64,000 nt of DNA from Nonlabens xylanidelens. GTDB taxonomy: Bacteria > Bacteroidota > Bacteroidia > Flavobacteriales > Flavobacteriaceae. A program made the position numbers and the translations under genes. Below the pieces are notes generated by a model. The model was not told the DNA's origin, made no database searches, and was given only the letters and a program-made list of their open reading frames with translations. Each line of letters opens with the position of its first letter. Position 1 is the stretch's first letter. The DNA lies in contig NZ_PTJE01000002.1 of assembly GCF_002934445.1 (NCBI RefSeq), positions 191,392 through 255,391 on the forward strand, read 5' to 3'. Of the stretch, positions 1-8,809 are shown piece by piece.

Positions 1-171
1 CCTTCTAGCATGGCTGTAGGAAATAGTTTCATTAATAAAGCTAGTAAATCTTCTAATACAGTAGAGACTTTTATGATCATGCTTTTAGTTCTATTTGTAA
101 TCATTGTTATCATCTTATTAATAGTCTGGTACAGTCAGCGTAATAAGAAACATATCGACCCTTTTTATTAA
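1..171 (+). CDS. C-terminal end of a membrane protein (5' truncated by the window)
   Basis: The frame is open from base 1 and ends at a TAA at 169-171, giving 56 residues. They contain one strongly hydrophobic segment (residues about 25-45, rich in I, L and V) followed by a short basic tail (QRNKKHIDPFY), so the C-terminus is probably cytoplasmic after a last transmembrane helix. An ATG at position 10 could start a very small protein, but no ribosome site is visible and continuation from upstream is more likely. The family is not recognisable from this fragment. Confidence 0.5.
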   Translation, partial: PSSMAVGNSFINKASKSSNTVETFMIMLLVLFVIIVIILLIVWYSQRNKKHIDPFY

Positions 172-248
172 TATTAACCCTTTACATTTTTCGACTATTC
201 ATTCTGTATAAATAATAAATAGAAAAATATCTGATTAAGTACAAACTT

Positions 249-289
249 AAAAAGGCTGAAAACTATACCGTATAGTTTTCAGCCTTTTT
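249..289. terminator. Bidirectional terminator hairpin
   Basis: A perfect 19-bp inverted repeat (249-267 with 271-289, loop CCG) has an A-run at one end and a T-run at the other. It can end transcription of the partial plus-strand gene and of panB, which converges from the other side. Confidence 0.85.
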
Positions 290-327
290 ATATATCAACT
301 ATTTAAAGTTCGTAGTAATTAAATTCC

Positions 328-1146
328 TTAATACTGCTCCTCATCATTAGGAAAATCTACAGCCTTAACATCCTTAACGTAATTAGCAACAGCATTACCC
401 ATCTCTTCATAAAGATTTAAATAGCGTCGTAAAAAACGTGGGTTAAACTCATGTGTCATACCGAACATGTCGTGAGATACAAGAACCTGTCCATCTACAC
501 CAGCGCCTGCCCCTATACCTATTACAGGAATAGTAAGCTGCTCTGCAACCTTTTGTGCAAGTGCAGCAGGTACTTTTTCTAGTACTAGAGCAAAACAACC
601 CCATCTTTCTAACGCTAGCGCGTCTTGTACTAGTTTTTCAGCCTCTTCAGCTTCTTTAGCTCTTACCGTATACGTACCAAATTTATAAATAGATTGTGGC
701 GTTAGACCTAGATGTCCCATAACCGGTATACCAGCATGTAGAATACGTTTAATAGATTCTTTTACCTCGCTACCACCTTCTAACTTCACACTATGGCCAC
801 CACTCTCTTTCATAATACGTATCGCACTACGTAAAGCCTCTTTTGGGTCACTTTGATAACTACCGAATGGTAAATCTACCACAACCAGTGCACGCTCCAC
901 AGCTCTCACCACACTACTCGCATGATAAATCATCTGGTCCAGCGTTATAGGTAACGTAGTCTCATGTCCAGCCATTACATTACTCGCACTATCACCTACC
1001 AGAATAACATCTATACCAGCACTATCGATAATCTTTGCCATGGTATAGTCATAAGCCGTTAACATCGAGATCTTCTCGTTGTTTGCTTTCATTTCAGTAA
1101 GTGATTTTACAGTCACTCTTTTATATTGCTTCTTTGCAGTAGACAT
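328..1146 (-). CDS. panB: 3-methyl-2-oxobutanoate hydroxymethyltransferase (PanB)
   Basis: PanB transfers a hydroxymethyl group from 5,10-methylene-tetrahydrofolate to 2-oxoisovalerate, the first committed step of pantothenate/CoA synthesis in the cytoplasm. The 272 residues match the family: an N-terminal [17 protein letters not shown] segment, the [19 protein letters not shown] metal-binding region, VKLEGG, and GHLGLTPQS. The frame is open up to 1191, but the Met at 1144-1146 is the better start. It fits family length, and a TACTTTTG -7 box at 1167-1174 lies upstream of it and inside the longer version. It is divergent from the next gene and ends at the hairpin at 249-289. Confidence 0.95.
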   Translation of the reverse strand: MSTAKKQYKRVTVKSLTEMKANNEKISMLTAYDYTMAKIIDSAGIDVILVGDSASNVMAGHETTLPITLDQMIYHASSVVRAVERALVVVDLPFGSYQSDPKEALRSAIRIMKESGGHSVKLEGGSEVKESIKRILHAGIPVMGHLGLTPQSIYKFGTYTVRAKEAEEAEKLVQDALALERWGCFALVLEKVPAALAQKVAEQLTIPVIGIGAGAGVDGQVLVSHDMFGMTHEFNPRFLRRYLNLYEEMGNAVANYVKDVKAVDFPNDEEQY

Positions 1147-1166
1147 AAAACTTGTTTTAAGTGTAG

Positions 1167-1174
1167 CAAAAGTA
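1167..1174 (-). promoter_or_regulatory. Bacteroidota -7 box for panB
   Basis: TACTTTTG on the minus strand matches TAnnTTTG. About 20 bases separate it from the ATG at 1146. No clear -33 TTG at standard spacing was found. Confidence 0.5.
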
Positions 1175-1206
1175 CTAATATTACAGCTCAATTAAATTGT
1201 AAGATT

Positions 1207-1695
1207 ATGAGACATCTATTTATTATTGTTTTCGTTCTCGCTTTCGCGAAAGCTAACTCTCAACAAACTGTACCACAAGACACTACACAAGTAGAAATTA
1301 AAGAAGAAATAAAAACACCTACCGCTGTAGATGCCGTAAAAAGCTTTTTTAAGAATTTTCATGCCCGCGATACTAGCGCATTGAAAGAATCGATGCTTCT
1401 AGATATCCAACTCACGTCTATGACCATAAAAGGAGAAGAACGTAAAATAAGTACTACAGGAACCTCTCTTTTCTTAAAAAATCTAGCCGCAATACCAGAC
1501 AGCATTCCATTTGAAGAGCGACTTATCGAGCTTAGTTATGACAGCGATTCTCAAATAGCGACCGTTACCGCTACCTATGAGTTCTATTATAATGAATTTC
1601 TATCCCACATAGGAACAAATAAGTTCACGCTGTTTTTTATAGACGACAAATGGGTGATCGTAGGTATTGCTGATACTCGTATTTATGGGTCGTAG
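1207..1695 (+). CDS. Secreted NTF2-like protein
   Basis: A 162-residue protein starting at the ATG at 1207; an in-frame extension back to 1126 would run into the panB promoter and is rejected. Residues 1-18 form a signal peptide (MRHLFIIVFVLAFAKANS). The rest looks like a SnoaL/NTF2-like alpha-beta cone: VDAVKSFFKNFHARDTSALKE at the N-terminus, then beta strands ending in FTLFFIDDKWVIVGI. Such domains bind small molecules or act as structural adaptors, and nothing here shows catalysis. The AFAKAN of the signal peptide is encoded by a copy of the dispersed palindrome (1240-1253). Function unknown. Confidence 0.75.
   Translation: MRHLFIIVFVLAFAKANSQQTVPQDTTQVEIKEEIKTPTAVDAVKSFFKNFHARDTSALKESMLLDIQLTSMTIKGEERKISTTGTSLFLKNLAAIPDSIPFEERLIELSYDSDSQIATVTATYEFYYNEFLSHIGTNKFTLFFIDDKWVIVGIADTRIYGS
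1240..1253. repeat. Dispersed palindrome copy (14-bp core)
   Basis: GCTTTCGCGAAAGC, a perfect palindrome inside the signal-peptide codons of the NTF2-like gene, read as AFAKA. The outer bases of the full-length element are missing. Confidence 0.85.
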
Positions 1696-2049
1696 ATAAA
1701 TTTAAACTTAAACCTAAACTTAAGTTGAAGTTGAAGCTGAAAATTACTTTGCAAACAGATTCAAGGCTTCATTCCTTAGAACATTTTGTAAAGCTCTTTT
1801 ATTACTTGCAGCAATGCGCATTGCAAATGCTCAGATAGTTCAAACGTATCACAGATGCGCTCGACTTAGTAAAAATTAAAAATGTATTTATGATTGATTA
1901 ATTTCAGGAGGTAATTATAAAAATATCTAAATACAGTATTTCCCTTCAGATGAAGGGAAAAAAGTTAAGTAGCTTGCTACTAACGAAAAGGGTTTGACAC
2001 GTTGCTTGTTGATAATCCAAGTGCTTTAACTTCACAACCCAAACAATCT
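1696..2049. other. Intergenic region, 354 bp, no gene seen
   Basis: It separates the NTF2-like gene from the convergent FN3/T9SS gene. I see no coding sequence longer than about 25 codons. It holds AT-rich near-repeats of CTTAAAC/AGTTGAAG (about 1697-1740), a 9-bp hairpin with arms at 1940-1948 and 1951-1959, and the terminator described separately. Confidence 0.6.
1958..1984 (-). terminator. Probable terminator of the FN3/T9SS gene
   Basis: On the minus strand a stem (1976-1984 with 1964-1973, one bulged base, two-base loop) is followed by six Ts. It lies 66 bp beyond the stop codon at 2050. Confidence 0.5.
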
Positions 2050-3732
2050 TTATTTCTTAATAAACTTCAAGGTTTCCTGACCTTGATCGCTTTTTACAAC
2101 AAGAAAATAAACACCTTGATTTAATTTTGCAATAGAAATAGGTGCTTCAAAATCAGTTGTTGACTCATCATATTGAGATTGCAGCCTTCCTTGGACATCA
2201 TATATCACAAGCGAATTAATCGTGAAAGAAGCATCAAGACTTATAAAGTCTTGAGATGGATTAGGAGATAGTAAGATGCTATTTTCAGAATGTTCATCCA
2301 CACTTGCGGTATTTGAAATAGTTACTGTCTCTGTATTCGTGATTATAGGAAAGTTGAAGTCAAAATAGATTTCGGCTGTATTATCAAAGCTATCGCCTAC
2401 TGTTAAAGAACTCAATGTTTTGATTTTAAATAAAACATAACCATCATTTGTCGCATCATTAAAATCTAAATTGATGTCGTCAAAGTGAAACTCTATTTCG
2501 TTACCGTTTGTAATACTCGCATAATACTCATGACTGGAGCTAAGCGGCACAAAACTGTCTATATCAAACTTAGAGGTATCGATGACATCTTTAACTCTTA
2601 CGTTAATAGCGCTTGCCGTTCCTGTATTCTCAAAACGTATCATATAATCCAAGTACTCGCCTATCATATCTGGCCCGATCGTGTTGCCTTGTAGACAAGT
2701 TTTATCATTAGGATCGTAGCTGTTCACAAGGGTTTGATACAATTGATCCGTATTATTTAATAAATTCACGTCTGCTCCAGTAAGATAAGTCGATGCGCTG
2801 AAATTTATAACATCTCCTCCATTAAGCGGAAAAGTAGGATGCGTAGGCGGATTTAAATTGAAACTTATTTCATAGGTTAAGCTTTGTAAAGGCTGTAAAG
2901 AATAATCCCAGCTCAAACTATTTGCGGTTGAAGCGGTAACCGAAGGAACGGCTGTCAATAGATTCATTACATCGTTAGGATAAGTAAATAGAAGAGCATC
3001 TGAAACAGGTACTGTTCCTTGGTTCATTACTGTAATTTCATAACTAACATCAAATCCTGGTCTTGCTTGAAACAATGGTATAATACTTACCGCAATATCT
3101 TCCTCTATAGCTGTAGGTGTTAAACAAAAGTCTTGTGTAGCACTATTTGTAGCATTAGGAAAATTAATGGTTGCAGACGCTGGTAAAGCCGAAATACTGG
3201 AATTTAAAAACACACTGCTTACATTGAATATACCATCAGGAACGTAAAGTGTATAATCACCATTTACATCAGTAACCGCATAAAAATCAATTCCTGAAGA
3301 AGCATCTGTAGCAGTAATTAGTAAACCGGTAGCTCCAGGATCTGAAGTCGTACAGCCATTCAAATCAATGTCATAAGAAACATTTCCTGAGATAGAATTA
3401 TAATTTCCAGGAACTAATAATGGACCAACAAATGTAGACGACTCACTACCGCAAATAGATCTCACATAAAATTCATATTGAACACCAGGAGTTAAACCTG
3501 ATATAATCATATTGTTTGCCGCTGTGGCAATTATAACTCCGCCAGAACCTTGTGTATAGGGAGCAACACCGAATTCAACTTCCCATAATGTGGCTGATCC
3601 AGTACTCTGCCAGTTCAATTGGACAGAAGTACCTGTAAAATTTGAGTACTCAAATTGAGTTGCTGGTATACACTGAGATTGTGTAAATTGAAATCCGAAC
3701 GTAATAAGAACTAAAAGGAAAAATCTAGACAT
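2050..3732 (-). CDS. T9SS-exported fibronectin type III protein with type A sorting domain
   Basis: A 560-residue secreted protein. Residues 1-19 are a signal peptide ending FTQSQ. Residues about 20-105 form a fibronectin type III fold (LNWQSTGSATLWEVEFG, then GLTPGVQYEFYVRSIC). A beta-sandwich region with DUF11-like features (VSYEITVMNQGTVPVSD) follows, then a conserved module starting DPNDKTCLQGN (about 341) and containing DYMIRFENTGTASAINV. The last about 75 residues are a type A T9SS sorting domain (LLSPNPSQDFISL, LNQGVYFLVVKS, ending FIKK). It is expected to cross the outer membrane by T9SS and be cell-surface bound or released. The ligand is unknown. It stands alone, with a terminator on each side. 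Confidence 0.88.
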   Translation of the reverse strand: MSRFFLLVLITFGFQFTQSQCIPATQFEYSNFTGTSVQLNWQSTGSATLWEVEFGVAPYTQGSGGVIIATAANNMIISGLTPGVQYEFYVRSICGSESSTFVGPLLVPGNYNSISGNVSYDIDLNGCTTSDPGATGLLITATDASSGIDFYAVTDVNGDYTLYVPDGIFNVSSVFLNSSISALPASATINFPNATNSATQDFCLTPTAIEEDIAVSIIPLFQARPGFDVSYEITVMNQGTVPVSDALLFTYPNDVMNLLTAVPSVTASTANSLSWDYSLQPLQSLTYEISFNLNPPTHPTFPLNGGDVINFSASTYLTGADVNLLNNTDQLYQTLVNSYDPNDKTCLQGNTIGPDMIGEYLDYMIRFENTGTASAINVRVKDVIDTSKFDIDSFVPLSSSHEYYASITNGNEIEFHFDDINLDFNDATNDGYVLFKIKTLSSLTVGDSFDNTAEIYFDFNFPIITNTETVTISNTASVDEHSENSILLSPNPSQDFISLDASFTINSLVIYDVQGRLQSQYDESTTDFEAPISIAKLNQGVYFLVVKSDQGQETLKFIKK

Positions 3733-3795
3733 GGTGGTTGTTTAATTGTTTTTAAAGATAAGAAATCATTTCACAATCAATCTATTAGAAATAAA

Positions 3796-3825
3796 AAAAG
3801 CGCAAATCATAAGATTTGCGCTTTT
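3796..3825 (-). terminator. Terminator after the SPFH gene
   Basis: A 13-bp perfect stem (3796-3808 with 3813-3825) lies 19 bp beyond the stop codon of the minus-strand SPFH gene, with a T-run on that strand. Confidence 0.85.
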
Positions 3826-3843
3826 AAAATTTAATAATATCTG

Positions 3844-4659
3844 TTACTGATTCCCTAAAATAATAGGTAAACCACCGCTTTCGCCACCACCTACAACAAC
3901 TACTTTGGAGTTAGGAGATTCAGCTAGTTTTAAAGTTGCCTCGATTCCTTTTTCTGTAAGAATCTTATCTGTTAAAGAGGCGCTTAAAATTTTGTTTGCA
4001 ACCGCTTTACCTTCGGCATCAATTTTTTGTCTTTGAGCTTCTTTTGTTGCTCTAGCAAGTCTGAACTCGTATTCTAATGCTTCTTGTTCTTGTTCTAGTT
4101 TACGCTCAATAGCTGCCTTAATTTTAATTGGTAAAGTAACGTCCTTTACGAGAACTTCACTTACTATTATGTATTGAGAAGCTAGTTTATTTTGTACTTC
4201 TTCTAGAATTTCGTTTTGTATCACATCGCGCTTACTAGAGTATAATTGTTCTGGTGTGTAACGTCCTACCACACTTCTTGCAGCAGCACTTATACCTGGT
4301 ATTAAGATATCGTCTTTGTAAGTACGACCCTTTTCTTGATGTAAATAAGGTAATTTTGAATACTCTGGCTTATACCATACCGTTGCATCTACCGTTACTT
4401 CTAGTCCATTTACAGATAGAACTTTCATTTGATCAGAAACAGAAAGTTGTCTTACTGGATAAATAATCATATCATTCCATGGGGCAATGATATGAAAACC
4501 TTCGCCATAAGTATTCTCTCTATCGATACCACTATTTAAAGTTTGAAACAAAACTCCTGCCTGCCCAGATTCTATTACTACCGAACTTTTAATAATGACG
4601 ATAATAAGTAATACAACGCCTGCTAATGCAAACACTACTGCCTTGGGTAATTTTTCCAT
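3844..4659 (-). CDS. Prohibitin/SPFH (band 7) family membrane protein
   Basis: A 271-residue protein with one N-terminal transmembrane helix (about 8-26), a band 7/SPFH domain (about 27-200: ESGQAGVLFQTLNSGI, GFHIIAPWNDMIIYPVR, KDVTLPIKIKAAIERKLEQEQEALEYEF) and a charged helical tail before a glycine-rich end. Prohibitin-type proteins form ring-like membrane scaffolds that organise microdomains and modulate membrane proteases. It lies 12 bp after the VWA gene and is the last gene before a terminator, so the two are probably co-transcribed with fabG. Confidence 0.9.
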   Translation of the reverse strand: MEKLPKAVVFALAGVVLLIIVIIKSSVVIESGQAGVLFQTLNSGIDRENTYGEGFHIIAPWNDMIIYPVRQLSVSDQMKVLSVNGLEVTVDATVWYKPEYSKLPYLHQEKGRTYKDDILIPGISAAARSVVGRYTPEQLYSSKRDVIQNEILEEVQNKLASQYIIVSEVLVKDVTLPIKIKAAIERKLEQEQEALEYEFRLARATKEAQRQKIDAEGKAVANKILSASLTDKILTEKGIEATLKLAESPNSKVVVVGGGESGGLPIILGNQ

Positions 4660-4671
4660 AATTCTATTTTT

Positions 4672-6690
4672 TTAAACTAATCCGTTATATTTTCTTAAAA
4701 ACCATTCTAAACCGAGCAATAATAGGATAATACCTAGTAAGTACTGCCAGTCTATAAGGCTGCTCTGTTTAATCGTTGCTCTCTCGATGGTTTGTAATAA
4801 AGGGTCGTTATTTAATTTATTAATTAACTGATTAACTTGTCCTTGATACATTACGTTAGACGGACCGACTAATTTTTTCATACCAGCATCGCTAGCATTT
4901 ACTTGTTGTTTTTCTATATCGTATTCTAGAATACTGAAAGAGCCCGACCTAGATAATTGATCATTTTCTACTTTTACCGTAAATGTGTAATCACCAGCAT
5001 TTAAACCACTTAAATCTACCGAGTACGAGTTACCACTCAATACAAATGGTCTTGTGACACTTTCTTTAGATTCCTTATTTTTTAAAACTATATTTAAGAT
5101 TCCATTATCTTCAAACTCATAGTTTTTATCTAGGTATTGAGCATTAATTTCTATCGCTTTATTTTGATAGTAAAATGTCTCATAAGTAACCTCTAGTCTA
5201 TTGCGTTTTTTATTACTCGCAAGGTATTGCACCTGACTGCTCACAAGATCATCAAAGTTTTTAAAGTCTTTATTATTTAAAAAGCTTTGAGCTCTCCACC
5301 TCCATAACCCACTTGCTAGAGTCACCGCATGTTTAGTTTCTCCATTTTCATACGTAAACCATATAGGTTGTGTAGTCGCAATACTACCTATTTGCTTATA
5401 GAAAAGAACATCTATATTAGTATTAAATTTAATATCACCGAATGGTACCGCCACAGGTGGATAATCTTCAAAATTGAGTTGATCTAAATTAAATGTTGCG
5501 TAAGAATCATTGAGTATAGGTTGTGCGTCATCATACTCGTTATCTGTTTCTATTTGAAATGCTTTATTATTAGCATTGAGATAACCTAAATCTGGATCTG
5601 GTCCAGTAATTACCCAAGTATTTTTATTCAATGCAGCTTGTTGTGAGTACGCTTTCGCGAAAGCGGAACCTACACCATACATCACAACCAAATTATAATC
5701 ATTAAGATCATAAGATTGAGATGTGTTTTTAATAGTCACTTTACGTTGCTGGTTAGACTCAATAGCCTTTTTTAAATTACCGATATCAGGATGCATGATA
5801 TCACTTAATATCAACACATTAGTTTGTTGATCGATCACCTCTACGGCAAAGCTGCGGTAATTATTCTTAGTATTTTTTTCACTAGATAGTGTTGCAATGG
5901 CAGCAACCATAGACTGTGTACCTACTGAAGTACTGGTCAAATTAAAACTAGCAATAGCAGACCTGTGCGTAGCATCAAAGTTAAACGACTCTTTATATAA
6001 GGTCTTATTGCCTTGAGTAATGGTAAAATTGCGTGTCACATTTTCATTTCCTTGATAAGAGATAAACACCTCTACTGGGAACTCGTTATCTAGATAAGAA
6101 TATCTATTAACGTTTATGTTGGTAATTTGTAAATCGGCATATTGGGTGGTATCACCGTAAATAATAGGATATAAACTAGTCTTAGCATCTAACTTAGAGT
6201 ATTCATAGCTGTTACCGGTAGTCTGGTTACCATCGGTAAGTACCACTATAGCTTTATTTCTATTTTTGAATAGTTCTTGTGGTTGTGTAATAGCTTTACC
6301 TAAATCGGTATCAGCCTTATTAAATCCTAAGGAGTCTATGGGTTTTATATCTTCAGAAAATTGGAAAACCTGAATATCAAATTTAGATTGTAGATCTTCA
6401 TTTTCTAGTAATAGATCGAGATCATTTTTAATGGTGCTTTTAGCTTCTAAATAATCTACAGATTTAGAATCGTCTACCATAACGATAAGTTGTGGTAATA
6501 AAGACTCATAAGTTTTTGAGTCAAATCGAGGGGCAATAAATAGCAATAGAATACAAAAAACCGTGAGAAAGCGCAATAACGCAAACCACGGTTTTTTCTT
6601 AGTATTCTTAGTCTTACTTATGTAACCGTATTGAAAAAGAGCTATTAAGGCAGCTACTACTGCAGCAATAATCATTAAAATTACGGTCAT
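4672..6690 (-). CDS. VWA-domain-containing membrane protein
   Basis: A 672-residue protein. Two transmembrane helices (about 2-22 and 37-54) precede a von Willebrand A-type domain whose MIDAS motif is visible as D73-x-S75-x-S77 (MVDDSKS), with AIVVLTDGNQTTG further on. A long region likely outside the cytoplasm follows, with Ig-like segments (NAGDYTFTVKVENDQ), and a C-terminal transmembrane helix at about 648-665. This TM-VWA-large domain-TM layout resembles proteins of the aerotolerance (Bat) type, but it is not a clear BatA or BatB. A palindrome copy at 5650-5665 encodes SAFAKA inside it. Role unknown. Confidence 0.75.
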   Translation of the reverse strand: MTVILMIIAAVVAALIALFQYGYISKTKNTKKKPWFALLRFLTVFCILLLFIAPRFDSKTYESLLPQLIVMVDDSKSVDYLEAKSTIKNDLDLLLENEDLQSKFDIQVFQFSEDIKPIDSLGFNKADTDLGKAITQPQELFKNRNKAIVVLTDGNQTTGNSYEYSKLDAKTSLYPIIYGDTTQYADLQITNINVNRYSYLDNEFPVEVFISYQGNENVTRNFTITQGNKTLYKESFNFDATHRSAIASFNLTSTSVGTQSMVAAIATLSSEKNTKNNYRSFAVEVIDQQTNVLILSDIMHPDIGNLKKAIESNQQRKVTIKNTSQSYDLNDYNLVVMYGVGSAFAKAYSQQAALNKNTWVITGPDPDLGYLNANNKAFQIETDNEYDDAQPILNDSYATFNLDQLNFEDYPPVAVPFGDIKFNTNIDVLFYKQIGSIATTQPIWFTYENGETKHAVTLASGLWRWRAQSFLNNKDFKNFDDLVSSQVQYLASNKKRNRLEVTYETFYYQNKAIEINAQYLDKNYEFEDNGILNIVLKNKESKESVTRPFVLSGNSYSVDLSGLNAGDYTFTVKVENDQLSRSGSFSILEYDIEKQQVNASDAGMKKLVGPSNVMYQGQVNQLINKLNNDPLLQTIERATIKQSSLIDWQYLLGIILLLLGLEWFLRKYNGLV
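5650..5665. repeat. Dispersed palindrome copy inside the VWA gene
   Basis: CGCTTTCGCGAAAGCG, extended on the right to GCGGAA while the left flank is degenerate. On the coding strand it reads SAFAKA. Confidence 0.9.
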
Positions 6691-6705
6691 GAAATAATTC
6701 TTTTA

Positions 6706-7452
6706 TTATGTTAGCATTCCGCCATCCACGTTAAGTGTCTGACCTGTAACGTATGCAGATAAATCACTAGCTAGAAAAACACAAGCGTTTGCAACGTCTT
6801 CTGGAGTACCACCACGTTTAAGTGGAATGGCATCTCTCCAGCTTTGTACTGTTTCTTCATTAAGAGCACCAGTCATTTCAGTTTCTATAAATCCTGGGGC
6901 TATCGAGTTACAACGTATATTACGAGAACCTAATTCTAGTGCTACAGATTTACTAAAACCTATGATACCAGCTTTACTGGCAGCATAGTTAGTCTGTCCA
7001 GCATTACCTTTAACACCTACTACACTACTCATGTTAATAATGCTACCTTTACGTTGCTTTAACATGGTACGTTGTACAGCTTTAGTCATGTTAAAAACAG
7101 ACTTAAGATTTACTTCTATCACTTTATCAAAGTCGTCTTCACTAATTCTCATTAATAAATTATCCTTAGTGATACCTGCGTTATTGATAAGTACATCTAT
7201 ACTATCAAAATCCTTACTAACAGCATCTACTAATTCTTGAGATTGTGTAAAATCGGCAGCGTTACTTTTGTACGCTTTTGCCTTTACACCAGCCGCAGTA
7301 AGTTCTTTTTCTAATTCTAGAGCTGGACCTTCAGAACTGGCATATGTGAAAGCTATATTTGCGCCATGTTGTGCAAATACTTGTGCAATCCCTTTACCTA
7401 TACCACGACTGGCACCGGTAATGATTACGTTTTTACCTTCTAATAATTTCAT
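6706..7452 (-). CDS. fabG: 3-oxoacyl-[acyl-carrier-protein] reductase (FabG)
   Basis: FabG reduces 3-oxoacyl-ACP with NADPH in fatty-acid elongation. The 248-residue short-chain dehydrogenase shows the TGASRGIG dinucleotide-binding motif (12-19), NNAG (90-93), and the catalytic S143, Y156 and K160 (YAASK), with the C-terminal GGML. It lies between the sucD terminator and the VWA gene (15 bp away), so it probably leads its own three-gene unit. Its nearness to the lpx operon fits the use of 3-hydroxyacyl-ACP for lipid A. Confidence 0.95.
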   Translation of the reverse strand: MKLLEGKNVIITGASRGIGKGIAQVFAQHGANIAFTYASSEGPALELEKELTAAGVKAKAYKSNAADFTQSQELVDAVSKDFDSIDVLINNAGITKDNLLMRISEDDFDKVIEVNLKSVFNMTKAVQRTMLKQRKGSIINMSSVVGVKGNAGQTNYAASKAGIIGFSKSVALELGSRNIRCNSIAPGFIETEMTGALNEETVQSWRDAIPLKRGGTPEDVANACVFLASDLSAYVTGQTLNVDGGMLT

Positions 7453-7474
7453 AAGTAGTTGGTTTAATATAAAA

Positions 7475-7521
7475 AGCCAAAATAATTATTATCCACGAAA
7501 TGAATAATAATTATTCTGGCT
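7475..7521 (-). terminator. Terminator after sucD
   Basis: A 16-bp stem with one mismatch (7475-7490 with 7506-7521) is followed on the minus strand by a T-run. It starts 10 bp after the sucD stop and separates the lpx-efp-sucD operon from fabG. Confidence 0.75.
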
Positions 7522-7530
7522 CAATAAAAT

Positions 7531-8403
7531 TTATGCTAAAACTTCAGCAACTTTTTTACCTATTTCAGCTGGAGAATCTACTACGTGGATTCCACATTCT
7601 TTCATAATAGCTTTTTTAGCTTGAGCAGTATCTTCAGAACCACCTACTATAGCACCAGCGTGTCCCATAGTACGACCTGCAGGAGCAGTTTCACCAGCGA
7701 TAAAACCTATAACAGGTTTTTTGTTACCAGTTTCTTTGATCCATTTTGCAGCATCAGCTTCTAACTGTCCACCTATTTCACCTATCATAACGATAGCTTC
7801 AGTTTCTGGGTCATTCATGAAAAGCTCTACAGCTTCTTTAGTCGTAGTACCTATGATTGGGTCACCACCTATACCTATAGCAGTAGAAATACCATAACCT
7901 TGTTTTACAACCTGGTCAGATGCTTCATAAGTAAGTGTACCTGATTTAGAAACGATACCTACTTTTCCTTTTTTGAATACAAAACCTGGCATGATACCTA
8001 CTTTTGCTTCACCTGGAGTAATTACACCTGGACAGTTAGGACCTACTAAACGACAATTTTTATCTTTAATATAATCTGCAGCTTTAACCATATCTGCTAC
8101 TGGAATACCTTCAGTAATTGTAATAATTACTTTAATTCCTGCATCAGCAGCTTCTTTAATAGCATCAGCTGCAAAAGCTGGTGGTACAAAGATGATTGTT
8201 ACATCTGCTCCTGCTTTCTCAACAGCTTCTTGTACGGTGTTAAAAACTGGTTTTCCTAAGTGTTCCTGTCCTCCTTTACCTGGAGTAACACCACCTACTA
8301 CATTCGTTCCATAGTCGATCATCTGACCTGCGTGGAATGTACCTTCACTACCAGTGAAACCTTGTACTATTATTTTAGAATCTTTGTTTACTAAAACGCT
8401 CAT
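7531..8403 (-). CDS. sucD: Succinate--CoA ligase, alpha subunit
   Basis: SucD carries the catalytic histidine and binds CoA in the TCA-cycle interconversion of succinyl-CoA and succinate with nucleotide phosphorylation. The 290 residues are full length, with [10 protein letters not shown] near the N-terminus (CoA-binding Rossmann fold), [18 protein letters not shown], and the phosphohistidine loop [11 protein letters not shown]. It is the probable last gene of the lpxD-to-sucD operon (37 bp after the NTF2-like gene). The partner sucC is about 14 kb away at 22400, not adjacent as in many bacteria. Confidence 0.96.
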   Translation of the reverse strand: MSVLVNKDSKIIVQGFTGSEGTFHAGQMIDYGTNVVGGVTPGKGGQEHLGKPVFNTVQEAVEKAGADVTIIFVPPAFAADAIKEAADAGIKVIITITEGIPVADMVKAADYIKDKNCRLVGPNCPGVITPGEAKVGIMPGFVFKKGKVGIVSKSGTLTYEASDQVVKQGYGISTAIGIGGDPIIGTTTKEAVELFMNDPETEAIVMIGEIGGQLEADAAKWIKETGNKKPVIGFIAGETAPAGRTMGHAGAIVGGSEDTAQAKKAIMKECGIHVVDSPAEIGKKVAEVLA

Positions 8404-8440
8404 TTATATATATTTAAGTTGAGTTTCTATTTATATTTTA

Positions 8441-8809
8441 TTAACTAGTATGACTAGTCTGGTATACTTCTATGATTTTATTTTCTGAAAGCCTAAAGAT
8501 AGAGATAAAATAGCCTACTGGTATTTCTTCTTGAGGATTTTCTAGTGTTTTTACGAACACTGTAAATCGAGCCACTACTTCGTCCTTTTCACTTAACAAA
8601 TGTGACACCTCAGATCTTGTACTTACATAAGAAGAAGATACTGCTTCTGTAAGTCTTAGATAATCTTTATAATCAAATTCTCTATATCCAGAACTGGCGT
8701 GCCAGTGCATGATAAAATCTGGATGTATGAATTCGCCAAATTCTTTGGGATCTACAAAAACATCTGAATCTAAAAAGCCTTTTACTATTTTCTTAGCTGC
8801 TGCTGACAT
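8441..8809 (-). CDS. NTF2-like (SnoaL-type) protein
   Basis: A 122-residue cytoplasmic protein without a signal peptide. The fold is suggested by an N-terminal helical segment (KKIVKGFLDSDVFVDPKEFGEFIHPDFIMHW), then strands with ARFTVFVKT and IISIFRLSENKIIEVYQT-like elements near the end. Its start codon directly abuts the stop codon of the lpxD-like gene, so the two are translationally close. Whether it acts on a lipid A intermediate is unknown; position is the only hint. Confidence 0.7.
   Translation of the reverse strand: MSAAAKKIVKGFLDSDVFVDPKEFGEFIHPDFIMHWHASSGYREFDYKDYLRLTEAVSSSYVSTRSEVSHLLSEKDEVVARFTVFVKTLENPQEEIPVGYFISIFRLSENKIIEVYQTSHTS

Noticed and set aside
1708..1790. A 25-codon minus-strand frame (MRIAASNKRALQ...) in the 1696-2049 gap
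   Set aside because: Too short, no ribosome site, no family; might be a gene remnant but nothing supports it.
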